Assembly (NCBI GenBank): GCA_014377145.1
Contig: JACMQE010000297.1
Span: 1 to 14,154 of the forward strand
Direction: 5' to 3'
Length of the DNA stretch: 14,154 nucleotides
DNA from: Glaciimonas sp.
Lineage (GTDB): Bacteria; Pseudomonadota; Gammaproteobacteria; Burkholderiales; Burkholderiaceae
Shown: positions 6,671-13,443 of the stretch, piece after piece
Layout of the letters: each line of letters begins with the position of its first letter
Position numbering within the stretch: position 1 is the stretch's first letter
Notes under the pieces: model-generated
What the model saw: only the letters and a program-made list of their open reading frames with translations
Told to the model about the DNA's origin: nothing
Databases searched by the model: none
Translations under genes and position numbers: made by a program

Positions 6671-7270
6671 ATGAAGTCAATGAACCCCGTAATCACCAAC
6701 TGGCAGCAGCAACGCGTCTGGATCATCGGTGCCTCTAGCGGTATCGGCGCAGAAACCGCCCGACAGTTATTGGCAAAGGGCGCGCGTGTTGCTTTGTCCG
6801 CCCGTAATACAACCAAACTCCATGCGATTGCAGCGAGCCACCGTAACGCATTGCCTCTCGTACTGGACATCACTGAACACGCAACCTTGATTGCTGCCAG
6901 AGACCACATTTTAGACGCGTGGGAAGGCATCGATTTGATATTGAGTCTGCCAAAAGCGATGGCGTACGGGGCAACTAAGGCGGCCCTTATCAATTTGTCA
7001 GAATGTCTGTATCTTGACCTGCGACCTCGCGGTATTGGCGTCTATCTGATTAATCCTGGTTTTGTTGACACGCCACTAACGGCAAATAACGACTTCCCGA
7101 TGCCCGCCTTAATGTCTCCAGAAAATGCAACTTACAAGCTCATTGAAGGTATCGAGCGTGGTCAGTTCCATATTCATTTTCCTAAACGCTTCACCAACTG
7201 GCTGCGACTAGCGCGCTTGCTGCCCTATCGGCTTTACTTCACGTTGATACACAAGGTGACCAGGTTATGA
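6671..7270 (+). CDS. short-chain dehydrogenase with in-frame internal deletion, probably inactive
   Basis: An SDR of 199 residues, against about 250 for the family. The NAD(P)-binding motif GASSGIG is at residues 20-26 and the active-site YxxxK is YGATK at 99-103. The C-terminal NPGFVDTPLTA block is normal. Sequence around residue 91 passes directly from WEGIDLIL to SLPKAMAYGATK, so about 50 residues are gone without breaking the frame. The missing part normally holds the NNAG-type motif, helix 4 and the catalytic Ser 13 residues before Tyr. The fold and activity are therefore doubtful, and I regard it as a pseudogene in an open frame. I chose ATG 6671, where homology begins; AGAGGA is 13 bases upstream. 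Its stop overlaps the next start (ATGA), so translation is coupled to the NTF2-like gene. Confidence 0.75.
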   Translation: MKSMNPVITNWQQQRVWIIGASSGIGAETARQLLAKGARVALSARNTTKLHAIAASHRNALPLVLDITEHATLIAARDHILDAWEGIDLILSLPKAMAYGATKAALINLSECLYLDLRPRGIGVYLINPGFVDTPLTANNDFPMPALMSPENATYKLIEGIERGQFHIHFPKRFTNWLRLARLLPYRLYFTLIHKVTRL

Positions 7271-7725
7271 ACATCGATGTACAAAAAAAAATCAGCGATC
7301 AGCCAATAGGTTTACTGCGTCTGATAACGTTCTTTGAAACCTTATCCGCCGATAATCTAGCGTTAATTCCGCTAATTTACGCAGAAGATGCCTGGTTTAA
7401 AGACCCGTTCAACGAAGTCACCGGTCTACCCGCGATCAAGCATGTATTCATCCATATGTTTTTGCAGGTTGAAGCCCCACGTTTCGTCGTGACGCACCAT
7501 ATTCGGCAAGATGATGTAGCGTTCATGACATGGGACTTTCATTTCCGGATGAAACGCTTCTCAGACGCGGAACAATCCATACGGGGGGCAACACATTTCC
7601 GTTTCAACCGGGACGGCTACGTTGCTTACCATCGCGATTATTGGGATGCCGCAGAAGAACTATACGAAAAACTGCCCATATTGGGCAGCTTCATGCGCGT
7701 GTTAAAACGTGCGGCCAGGCACTAG
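7267..7725 (+). CDS. nuclear transport factor 2 (SnoaL-like) family protein
   Basis: A 152-residue protein of the cone-shaped alpha+beta NTF2-like fold. It has the typical opening with FFETLSADNL followed by YAEDAWFKDPFNEVTG. A mid-domain F-V-V-H strand region follows, then MTWDFHFRMKRF and the closing FRFNRDGYVAYHRDYWDAAEELYEKLP. Members bind small ligands or catalyse diverse reactions, so no substrate can be named. The ATG overlaps the SDR stop in an ATGA arrangement, with AAGGTG 8 bases upstream inside the SDR. It is the only apparently undamaged gene left of the former FAD/MFS/DUF3833/SDR operon, and whether it still has a role is unclear. Confidence 0.75.
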   Translation: MNIDVQKKISDQPIGLLRLITFFETLSADNLALIPLIYAEDAWFKDPFNEVTGLPAIKHVFIHMFLQVEAPRFVVTHHIRQDDVAFMTWDFHFRMKRFSDAEQSIRGATHFRFNRDGYVAYHRDYWDAAEELYEKLPILGSFMRVLKRAARH

Positions 7726-7835
7726 GCAATATACAAAGATAGGCAAGCAAAGCAATTTTTTGCGTACTCGTTAATGAGAGAAAGGCTCTCGATAGATTGA
7801 TGCACAACAGCAATTAGGCACAAGATCGATGCAAC

Positions 7836-8544
7836 TTACTTCCTCGCTACTTTCTTACGCGGAGAGGCTGTTTTAGCCCTCTTCATCACCGTCGCTCCTT
7901 TACTTTTAGGCTTGGCTAAGGACTTCGGTGCTTCAGAAACCTCTTGCGCAGCTTTCGCCTCATTTGCCAGGACGCTTGTAACAACTTGCTTAAACTGATT
8001 CTGCAGAGCATCTCACCAAGCAGTAGGAGATGCCACCGCGTTCGTCGTATTCGATACCGGCGCGGCCTGATCAATATGTATATGCATAGCCGTTAACGGC
8101 TATGCTGGCGCGACAATCGGCGCAACAGCTGGCTGGGACGTCGCATCTTCTACTTCCTTAAATTTTTCTGGCATAAATGAAAATGGAAATTGCGATGTCA
8201 TCACATTCCATGCTGCTGCGCCAGTGACGTTTTCTACAGGCTTTGTTGCCGTAAAATTCGCAGACGGCTTACCATCTTCCGTCGGCATGCTGATGGCAAC
8301 GATCGATTTCAATGGCGACAAGGTAGTGCTTTGCACTTCAAGTCCCTATATTGTTCCGCGAAGCATATTTAAATTTAAACTAAGCCACCCTTCGACTGCC
8401 TTCAAATTGGCGACTCTTCTATCGATTTCCTCGACCGAAAGGGTAGGTCCGGCTATTCCCGACACGCCATGCTGCCCCACATTTTTTAATGAAATCAACG
8501 CTTTCCAAAATCGCATTTACTCAGAGAATATTAGGATTACGCAT
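7836..8544 (-). pseudogene. phaM: PhaM, polyhydroxyalkanoate granule regulatory protein, broken
   Basis: PhaM binds PHA synthase, granules and DNA in Burkholderiales and controls granule number and segregation. AGGAG stands before an ATG at 8544, but the frame stops within ten codons. Other frames then show FIKK...WGSMG-like sequence with two single-base losses (near 8480-8490). Next comes the diagnostic block GPTLSVEEIDRRVANLKAVEGWLSLNLNMLRGTI (positions about 8358-8460 read leftward). An amber codon replaces Gln before GLEVQSTTLSPLKS. After 8336 the frame runs to another stop at 8100, then INTO a DALQNQFKQVV block. The last part is a Lys/Ala/Pro-rich DNA-binding tail, PRKKVARK, ending at 7836. 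Gene order and tail are as in PhaM. At least three nonsense codons and two frameshifts make it non-functional. Confidence 0.78.
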
Positions 8545-8660
8545 ACAAATCTCCTGGAGAGACATGCTGCACATTATTTTTATAACCTCTTATAATATAG
8601 TAACCCACAACGCCATGTGACAGCCCAGCAACAAATCCACGCTTTATTTTTTAAGCTCAA

Positions 8661-8689
8661 TTGTCAGAAGGTAAAGGAGCCATTATTTT
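8661..8689 (+). promoter_or_regulatory. sigma70 promoter candidate for leader ORF and DUF3108 genes
   Basis: TTGTCA (8661-8666) and TATTTT (8684-8689) with a 17-bp spacer, followed by an AT-rich stretch. A transcript starting near 8696 would carry the strong Shine-Dalgarno at 8728 and lead into the leader ORF and the DUF3108 pair. Two mismatches in the -10 make this moderate evidence. Confidence 0.4.
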
Positions 8690-8741
8690 AAAAAATACAA
8701 TGACGGGGATTTCTCGCCAGAATTATTAGGGGAGCGACAAA

Positions 8742-8810
8742 ATGTCCGAATTAAATTCCCATCAATGGTTCTCCGTTGTGAAGATTGTAACGAACTGGCA
8801 AAGCTCCTAG
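8742..8810 (+). CDS. 22-codon leader ORF in front of DUF3108 genes
   Basis: An ATG at 8742 has the best Shine-Dalgarno in the neighbourhood, AGGGGAG, at a spacing of 7. It opens a 22-codon frame beginning MSELNSHQWFSVV and ending in TAG at 8810. The peptide has two Trp and no repeated run of any one amino acid, so a classical amino-acid attenuator is not indicated. Its stop lies at the start of a perfect hairpin (8807-8826) and 20 bases before the DUF3108 ATG, which has no ribosome binding site of its own. That layout would suit translational coupling. It could equally be the 5' stump of a deleted gene. I recognise no family. Confidence 0.35.
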   Translation: MSELNSHQWFSVVKIVTNWQSS

Positions 8811-8826
8811 TGTTTGCGTACACTAG
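8807..8826 (+). promoter_or_regulatory. perfect hairpin between leader ORF stop and DUF3108 start
   Basis: CTAGTGT-TTGCGT-ACACTAG is a perfect 7-bp inverted repeat with a 6-nt loop. It begins on the last codons of the leader ORF and ends four bases before the chosen DUF3108 ATG. In mRNA it would place the initiation region next to a stem that ribosomes finishing the leader ORF would melt. No U-tract follows, so it is not an intrinsic terminator. Confidence 0.4.
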
Positions 8827-8830
8827 CCGC

Positions 8831-9994
8831 ATGACAATGGTTTCCAAACCCCTAATCAGAGCTGTCCACAGCGCTCAACCTAACCTTAAAACGTCGCGAG
8901 GCTGGCTGATACTGCTCGTGATTTCGCTTTTTCTCCATATCATCTTGCTCAACTGGGGCAGCAGTAAAGTCGGCACACCCAAAGAAATATTCCAGAAGCC
9001 CGCAACCATCATCGCCGAACTCATGCCATTACCGCCGGTAGCCAAGCCGACCTTTGCACCTCAGCCCGTCAAACCCAAACCAGCACTAGCACCACGTAAA
9101 ATTGCGAGAAAAACTGCCTCACCACCATTGCAGGAACCGGAAGTCCAGGATACCCCAATACGAGAAACAAGAACGCCTATTATCCCAACAGGCGCTTTCA
9201 CCATTCTAGATTTAAACACTACTGAAAATCTAGACCCAATAATAAGTGGCAACAATTCGGCATCCATCCCGGCGCTGGAGGCAGTATCCGCCGCACCTGT
9301 CGTGCCAAACACTGTCCACTACGAGATCAACCCGCCACCATCCGCAGAGTTAACATACGCAGTAGAAGCATTAAGAAAAGGACAAACCTTTCACGGTAGT
9401 GGAAAAATCACTTGGCAAACTGATAGCAACAACTACATCATTAAGGGCGAAGCCGGGATTCTATTCATCAGTGCACTAAACTTTAAAAGTGAAGGCGAAA
9501 TCAATGGTTTTGGCGTCGCGCCGGTCCTATATACAGAAAAAAAATTCCGCAAATCGGCCACCAACACGTACTTCCAAAGGGAACGTAACACAATCACTTT
9601 TTCTACCTCTATGAATAGCTACCCGCGTACTGGCGGTGAGCAGGACCGCGCCAGTATTGTCTGGCAATTAGCCAGCATAGCCCGGGGTGACGCCGGAAAA
9701 ATAATCCCCGGCGGTATCATTGATTTATTTGTAGCAGGTGATCGGGATGCAGAAACTTGGCGTTTTCAAGTCGTGGGCCAAGAACAAACTACGACAGGAA
9801 CCGGCACCTTCACGACTTGGCATCTGGTGCGCAAGCCACAAGAAGGGTCGTACGAAAAAACATTGGATATCTGGTTGTCTCCTCAACAAGAATGGTATCC
9901 GGTCAGATTACGTTTCACAGAAAAAAATAGTGACTATTTGGACATGTCGCTGTCTAACCTCGAACAGCTTAATGCCGTAACAACGCCTGGCTAA
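8831..9994 (+). CDS. membrane-anchored DUF3108 protein with proline-rich linker
   Basis: 387 residues from ATG 8831. One N-terminal membrane segment lies at about residues 25-41 (WLILLVISLFLHIILL) after a basic cytoplasmic tail. A Pro/Lys/Ala-rich linker of the TonB kind follows at about 55-115 (PLPPVAKPTFAPQPVKPKP). The DUF3108 domain runs from about 160 to 385, with landmarks PPSAELTYAV, GSGKITWQTD, GGEQDRASIVWQLA, FVAGDRDAETWRF and LDIWLSPQQEWYPVRLRF. Topology suggests a periplasmic domain tethered to the inner membrane. The function of DUF3108 is not established. An in-frame ATG at 8765 would add 22 residues, but it overlaps the leader ORF and the hairpin; homology and topology favour 8831. 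The frame is intact. Confidence 0.8.
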   Translation: MTMVSKPLIRAVHSAQPNLKTSRGWLILLVISLFLHIILLNWGSSKVGTPKEIFQKPATIIAELMPLPPVAKPTFAPQPVKPKPALAPRKIARKTASPPLQEPEVQDTPIRETRTPIIPTGAFTILDLNTTENLDPIISGNNSASIPALEAVSAAPVVPNTVHYEINPPPSAELTYAVEALRKGQTFHGSGKITWQTDSNNYIIKGEAGILFISALNFKSEGEINGFGVAPVLYTEKKFRKSATNTYFQRERNTITFSTSMNSYPRTGGEQDRASIVWQLASIARGDAGKIIPGGIIDLFVAGDRDAETWRFQVVGQEQTTTGTGTFTTWHLVRKPQEGSYEKTLDIWLSPQQEWYPVRLRFTEKNSDYLDMSLSNLEQLNAVTTPG

Positions 9995-10065
9995 TTATTA
10001 TCAACATCGTTTATTGCACACCTATCGACTACAATTTATCCCACGTATTAATTTAAATTAAGAAT

Positions 10066-10836
10066 ATGAAAATTTTCCTAATGTCGATTACGCGTATTTT
10101 CATTATCACGCTCCTGTACAGTGCGTGCGCTTATGCATTCGCAGCAGCACCGGCGGGAAATCACCTGGCAATTAAACGACATTTTGATTTACCACCCTCG
10201 GCCGAGTTAAATTACGCCATCAGCGCCAGACAGAGCGGCATCCCCATTAATGGCGACGCTGTCGTTAAATGGCAAACCGACGGTCGCAAATTTAATATTG
10301 AGGCAATCTTTAATGCCATGATCGTAGGAAAAATATTGGAAGCGAAAAGCAGCGGAAAAATTGACGACTACGGCTTGGCACCAGCACAATTCATCGATAA
10401 GCGTTTCCGTAAAAATAGTACGACTACGACATTTAATCGCAATAGCAACGGCGGCACGATTACATATTCTCAGTCCGACGCTTCCTATCAGCTCAAAGGT
10501 GGCGAACAAGACCGTACCAGCATCGTCTGGCAATTGGTTGCCATTGCCCGTGCCGCAGTCCAACAATTTAAACCCGGTTCAAATTGGATATTCTTTGTCG
10601 CAGGGCAACGTGATGCCGAATCCTGGACTTTCAAAGTCGTTAGACGCGAAAAAATTACTACCGGTATGGGCACATTAGACGCGGTACATATTTTTAGGGC
10701 ACCGCCGCCGGATGCCACAGGACAACGACTCGATATCTGGTTAGCACCGTCCCTTGAATGGTATCCAATCCGGGTGCGCTTCACTGACCAGAACAATGAT
10801 TTTGTCGATCAGATCCTAGATAAAATAAATAAGTAA
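10066..10836 (+). CDS. secreted DUF3108 protein, tandem paralogue
   Basis: 256 residues with a cleavable signal peptide (hydrophobic core IFIITLLYSACAYAFA, cleavage expected near residues 26-28) and no linker. It is a periplasmic version of the preceding protein. Matching landmarks are PPSAELNYAI, GDAVVKWQTDGRKF, GGEQDRTSIVWQLV, FVAGQRDAESWTF and LDIWLAPSLEWYPIRVRF. The gap to the first gene is 71 bp and a terminator follows, so the two form a small operon. ATG 10066 has only a weak upstream AAG; ATG 10081 is possible but would shorten the signal. The frame is intact. The two genes look like an old duplication that kept one anchored and one soluble copy. Confidence 0.8.
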   Translation: MKIFLMSITRIFIITLLYSACAYAFAAAPAGNHLAIKRHFDLPPSAELNYAISARQSGIPINGDAVVKWQTDGRKFNIEAIFNAMIVGKILEAKSSGKIDDYGLAPAQFIDKRFRKNSTTTTFNRNSNGGTITYSQSDASYQLKGGEQDRTSIVWQLVAIARAAVQQFKPGSNWIFFVAGQRDAESWTFKVVRREKITTGMGTLDAVHIFRAPPPDATGQRLDIWLAPSLEWYPIRVRFTDQNNDFVDQILDKINK

Positions 10837-10844
10837 TCAAATGA

Positions 10845-10877
10845 AGAGTTGATTGACTTCTTCGATCAGCTCTTTTT
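10845..10877 (+). terminator. Rho-independent terminator after DUF3108 pair
   Basis: AGAGTTGAT (10845-10853) pairs with ATCAGCTCT (10865-10873), a 9-bp stem with one G-U pair and an 11-nt loop, followed by a T run (10873-10877). It lies 9 bases after the stop of the second DUF3108 gene. Confidence 0.65.
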
Positions 10878-10928
10878 AGTCAAAACAGTAAATTTTCGCC
10901 AGAAATTTTTAGCCTGTTTCTATAATAT

Positions 10929-11042
10929 TAGGACTTACGCAAAATTGTTCTAGCAAGGCTTGCCGACGAAGATAGCACGTTAGTACGGTTAGGAAATCAC
11001 AACGGCTTCTAGCATCTTCAGTTCCGCTTCTTTGTGTTAAGG
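10929..11042 (+). repeat. interspersed MITE-like repeat, copy 2
   Basis: The left 42 bases (TAGGACTTACGCAAAATTGT onward) match copy 1 at 5143 at 37 of 42 positions, in the same orientation. Similarity fades after TAGGAAA (10990-10995). The right end has TTTGTGTTAAGG (11031-11042), a degenerate reverse complement of the left end CTTACGCAAAA. No ORF lies inside. It is in the 437-bp gap between the DUF3108 terminator and queC. The rest of the gap (11043-11273) is AT-rich and holds only the inverted repeat described separately. Confidence 0.6.
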
Positions 11043-11105
11043 ATAATGACACTTTTGGCGCCATCGATTTTTCACATCATTTATTTTGTTATAAGGCACT
11101 TCTAC

Positions 11106-11157
11106 TTTAGCAATTGTTTTATCTGATTATTTAGCAATAGTACAAATATTGCTAAAT
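11106..11157. promoter_or_regulatory. perfect 11-bp inverted repeat with extra half-site upstream of queC
   Basis: ATTTAGCAATA (11129-11139) and TATTGCTAAAT (11147-11157) are exact reverse complements around a 7-nt spacer. A further near-copy, TTTAGCAATT, lies at 11106-11115, 24 bp (a little over two helical turns) from the first arm. Dimeric arms plus an in-phase half-site suggest a protein binding site. It is about 117 bp upstream of queC. Neither strand has a T-run after the stem, so it is not a terminator. I do not recognise the motif. Confidence 0.4.
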
Positions 11158-11273
11158 GCAAAATATCCCGTTAAGTATATTTAAGCAACTTGACCAGCTT
11201 GTGAGATTTCAATCTTAACTCTACATAAATATTAATATCATTTTCATTCTTCACTTTTATAGAGAGTACTTGT

Positions 11274-11975
11274 ATGATTACCTCAAATGGCGCATTAGCT
11301 TTATTTAGTGGTGGTCAAGATTCCACCACCTGTCTGGCGTGGGCACTTTCCCGCTATGACCGTGTGGAAACAATCGGCTTCGACTATGGCCAGCGCCACG
11401 CAGTCGAGTTGGTGCAGCGCCCTATTTTAATCAAAAAATTACGGTCTCAGTCGGCAGAATGGGATAAAAAGCTAGATAAAGATCATTTAATTGATTTACC
11501 CATCATTTCAAAAATATCAGCGACTGCGATGACAGAAGATGTCGAAATCGTCATGCAAAAAAATGGCTTACCGAATACCTTTGTGCCGGGTCGTAATATA
11601 CTGTTCATGACGGTGGCAGCAACCGTGGCGTATCGGCGCGGCCTTGACGTCCTGGTCGGTGGCATGTGTGAAACCGATTTTTCTGGCTATCCAGACTGCC
11701 GCGACGATACAATAAAAGCATTACAAGTAGCACTGAATCTCGGCATGGCAACCCGACTTAAATTAGAAACCCCATTGATGTGGATCGACAAATCCGACAC
11801 GTGGAAGATGGCACAGGAACTTGGCGGCGATACGTTAGTTGATTTAATTCGCGCTGATACACATACTTGCTATATGGGTGATAGAGGTCTACTGCATGAA
11901 TGGGGATATGGTTGTACTACTTGTCCAGCTTGTGTGTTGCGCGCACGCGGTTACCAACAATTTGTGTCTAAATAA
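11274..11975 (+). CDS. queC: 7-cyano-7-deazaguanine synthase QueC
   Basis: QueC uses ATP and ammonia to convert 7-carboxy-7-deazaguanine to preQ0, the precursor of queuosine in the tRNA anticodon. The PP-loop ATPase motif FSGGQDSTT is at residues 11-19. [33 protein letters not shown] and the [11 protein letters not shown] block follow. The structural zinc site is Cys199, Cys214, Cys217 and Cys220 (CTTCPAC). The 233-residue length is normal and the frame is intact. GAGAG lies about 9 bases before the ATG. It stands alone, with no queD, queE or queF beside it. A riboswitch of the preQ1 type was looked for upstream and not seen. Confidence 0.93.
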   Translation: MITSNGALALFSGGQDSTTCLAWALSRYDRVETIGFDYGQRHAVELVQRPILIKKLRSQSAEWDKKLDKDHLIDLPIISKISATAMTEDVEIVMQKNGLPNTFVPGRNILFMTVAATVAYRRGLDVLVGGMCETDFSGYPDCRDDTIKALQVALNLGMATRLKLETPLMWIDKSDTWKMAQELGGDTLVDLIRADTHTCYMGDRGLLHEWGYGCTTCPACVLRARGYQQFVSK

Positions 11976-12065
11976 AAACCTTCTTAATTAAATTATTATT
12001 AAGTAGAATTATTCCAATTTTTTATATATAAAATTATGCTAATAAAAATATTGTGCTAATTCAGC

Positions 12066-12094
12066 TTGACAACCATAATTCATCCATATTTAAA
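12066..12094 (+). promoter_or_regulatory. sigma70 promoter candidate for the Wzz-like gene
   Basis: A perfect TTGACA (12066-12071) is followed at 15-17 bp by the overlapping -10 candidates TATTTA (12087) and TTTAAA (12089). It is 50-60 bases upstream of the ATG and the only strong -35 in the queC-wzz gap. Confidence 0.4.
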
Positions 12095-12145
12095 CTAATT
12101 CTTTCCCGTACTATCCACTATCTCTTACGGTAGTTGGGCCAATTC

Positions 12146-13402
12146 ATGAGGTTTGAAATTAATAACAATTTTCCGCAAAATAATAATGATATTGCTCTTA
12201 TCGATATCCGCGAAGTTACTAATGCGATATACCAAGCTAAATGTCTGGTATTGCTGATAACCGTGCTGATGACAGCATGTGCCATTTTAGTTGGTTGGAC
12301 AATAAGCAGTTATAAGAGTGAAGGCTATTTCCAGATGGAAATGTCCTTTGCAGATTTTAAAAGGCTAAAGTCAGCGCTTGTAGCCCCGTCGCGTTGGCAA
12401 GATTTCACCAAAACATTAAATAAAAGTCAACTATATACCTTTCAGGACGAAGACTTCTACGCCAACAGTAAACTAGAATCGCTTATCACGCCAATTTATC
12501 CAGTAACGCGATCAGAAATAAAAGACATCCCGAACGCGATGCTGAAGAACGAAGGTGCTGATATTTCTGGCTTGAAACTTTTCTACCAAGCAGAAACGCC
12601 TTTACTGGCACAACAAGGTGTCTTAGTGCTAGGTGATTTTTTACGCGACACCATGATCCTGCTTGACGTAAAGGAAGCAGTGCGTAAGCGTTTTATGGAA
12701 TATCAAAGCAGGGCGCAAAAACTCGACAACGATACGATTGAGGCGAGGTATGAACTTGAGCAATTAAAACTTAAAAGAGCTTCTATGGAAACTATCTTAT
12801 ATAAGTATCCCAATGCCGTACGTCTGGAAAATCGCCAGCCAGTCACAATTACAGACGGCAATGAACGCTTTCTTTCTCCGGTAACGCAATTGGTGGCAAT
12901 CGAAACAGATATTGCCGAGAAAACCCGCGAGATGCCAAAAATATTTCGTGAACAACAAATCAACATCATTCATTTACGCTACTACAAACAACTTCAAGAT
13001 CTAATAAGTAAGAGTACTTCAGGCAATACTTTTCTAGCCATGCTGCCTACTTTAAAAAATCAGCTTAAATTAAATATGGATGACGAGGTTGAACGTACAG
13101 TATTTAATAACATTTCGATAGATAATTTGAATGCACGCTCTTTGTATATTGAAAAAAAATCTTTCATTGCGCCACCACTTATCCCTAAAAAATCGACTCC
13201 TGGATTGCTGAAGTCAGGCTTGATTGGCCTATTACTTGGATTAATCGCAGGCTGTGGCATTGCGCTTATCAGGTATTTTTTTGCCAAACCTTCCCTACTA
13301 CAGTCTCATTCTAATGCTGAATTTATGTTAGAAAAAACTATTCCTAATTTGAACCAAGCCCAGATTAATTTAGTGCAAGCAATAAATCGCATACAGAAAT
13401 AA
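12146..13402 (+). CDS. Wzz-like polysaccharide chain-length determinant protein
   Basis: A 418-residue protein with the layout of polysaccharide co-polymerases. It has a short cytoplasmic N-terminus, TM1 at about residues 33-52 (CLVLLITVLMTACAILVGW) and a long periplasmic domain. That domain includes a charged helical, coiled-coil-prone stretch near 175-220. A Pro-rich approach, PPLIPKKSTPG, leads to TM2 at about 353-379. No Walker motif or tyrosine-rich tail is present, so it is not a fused Wzc/BY-kinase. Such proteins set the length of O-antigen or other surface glycans made by a Wzy polymerase. No glycan-assembly gene adjoins it here. I chose ATG 12146 over a TTG four codons upstream. The frame is intact. 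The family call rests on topology and overall pattern, so a more distant two-TM membrane protein remains possible. Confidence 0.65.
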   Translation: MRFEINNNFPQNNNDIALIDIREVTNAIYQAKCLVLLITVLMTACAILVGWTISSYKSEGYFQMEMSFADFKRLKSALVAPSRWQDFTKTLNKSQLYTFQDEDFYANSKLESLITPIYPVTRSEIKDIPNAMLKNEGADISGLKLFYQAETPLLAQQGVLVLGDFLRDTMILLDVKEAVRKRFMEYQSRAQKLDNDTIEARYELEQLKLKRASMETILYKYPNAVRLENRQPVTITDGNERFLSPVTQLVAIETDIAEKTREMPKIFREQQINIIHLRYYKQLQDLISKSTSGNTFLAMLPTLKNQLKLNMDDEVERTVFNNISIDNLNARSLYIEKKSFIAPPLIPKKSTPGLLKSGLIGLLLGLIAGCGIALIRYFFAKPSLLQSHSNAEFMLEKTIPNLNQAQINLVQAINRIQK

Positions 13403-13431
13403 AAAATGGCCGAAATATTCGGCCATTTTTT
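13401..13431. terminator. strong bidirectional terminator
   Basis: TGGCCGAA (13407-13414) and TTCGGCCA (13418-13425) form a perfect 8-bp GC-rich stem with a 3-nt loop. It is flanked by six A on the left and six T on the right, so it works in both directions. It overlaps the stop of the Wzz-like gene (plus) and lies just beyond the end of the indolepyruvate oxidoreductase remnant (minus). Confidence 0.85.
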
Positions 13432-13443
13432 ATTTCTAACAAC

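Noticed and set aside
7762..7798. GAGAG-CTCTC hairpin between the convergent NTF2-like gene and phaM
   Set aside because: The stem is only 5 bp and no T-run follows on either strand, so I do not call a terminator.
8100..8595. Plus-strand ORFs of 60-123 codons
   Set aside because: They are antisense to the phaM remnant, whose conserved block and Lys-rich tail define the minus strand.
11043..11273. preQ1 riboswitch upstream of queC
   Set aside because: No preQ1-I or preQ1-II consensus (C-rich loop with A-rich tail) was seen; the only structure is the TTTAGCAATA inverted repeat.
11990..12035. AT-rich palindromes after queC as a terminator
   Set aside because: TTTTATATATAAAA and the CTTAAT/ATTAAG pair are low-complexity AT stems without a GC core, expected by chance in such sequence.
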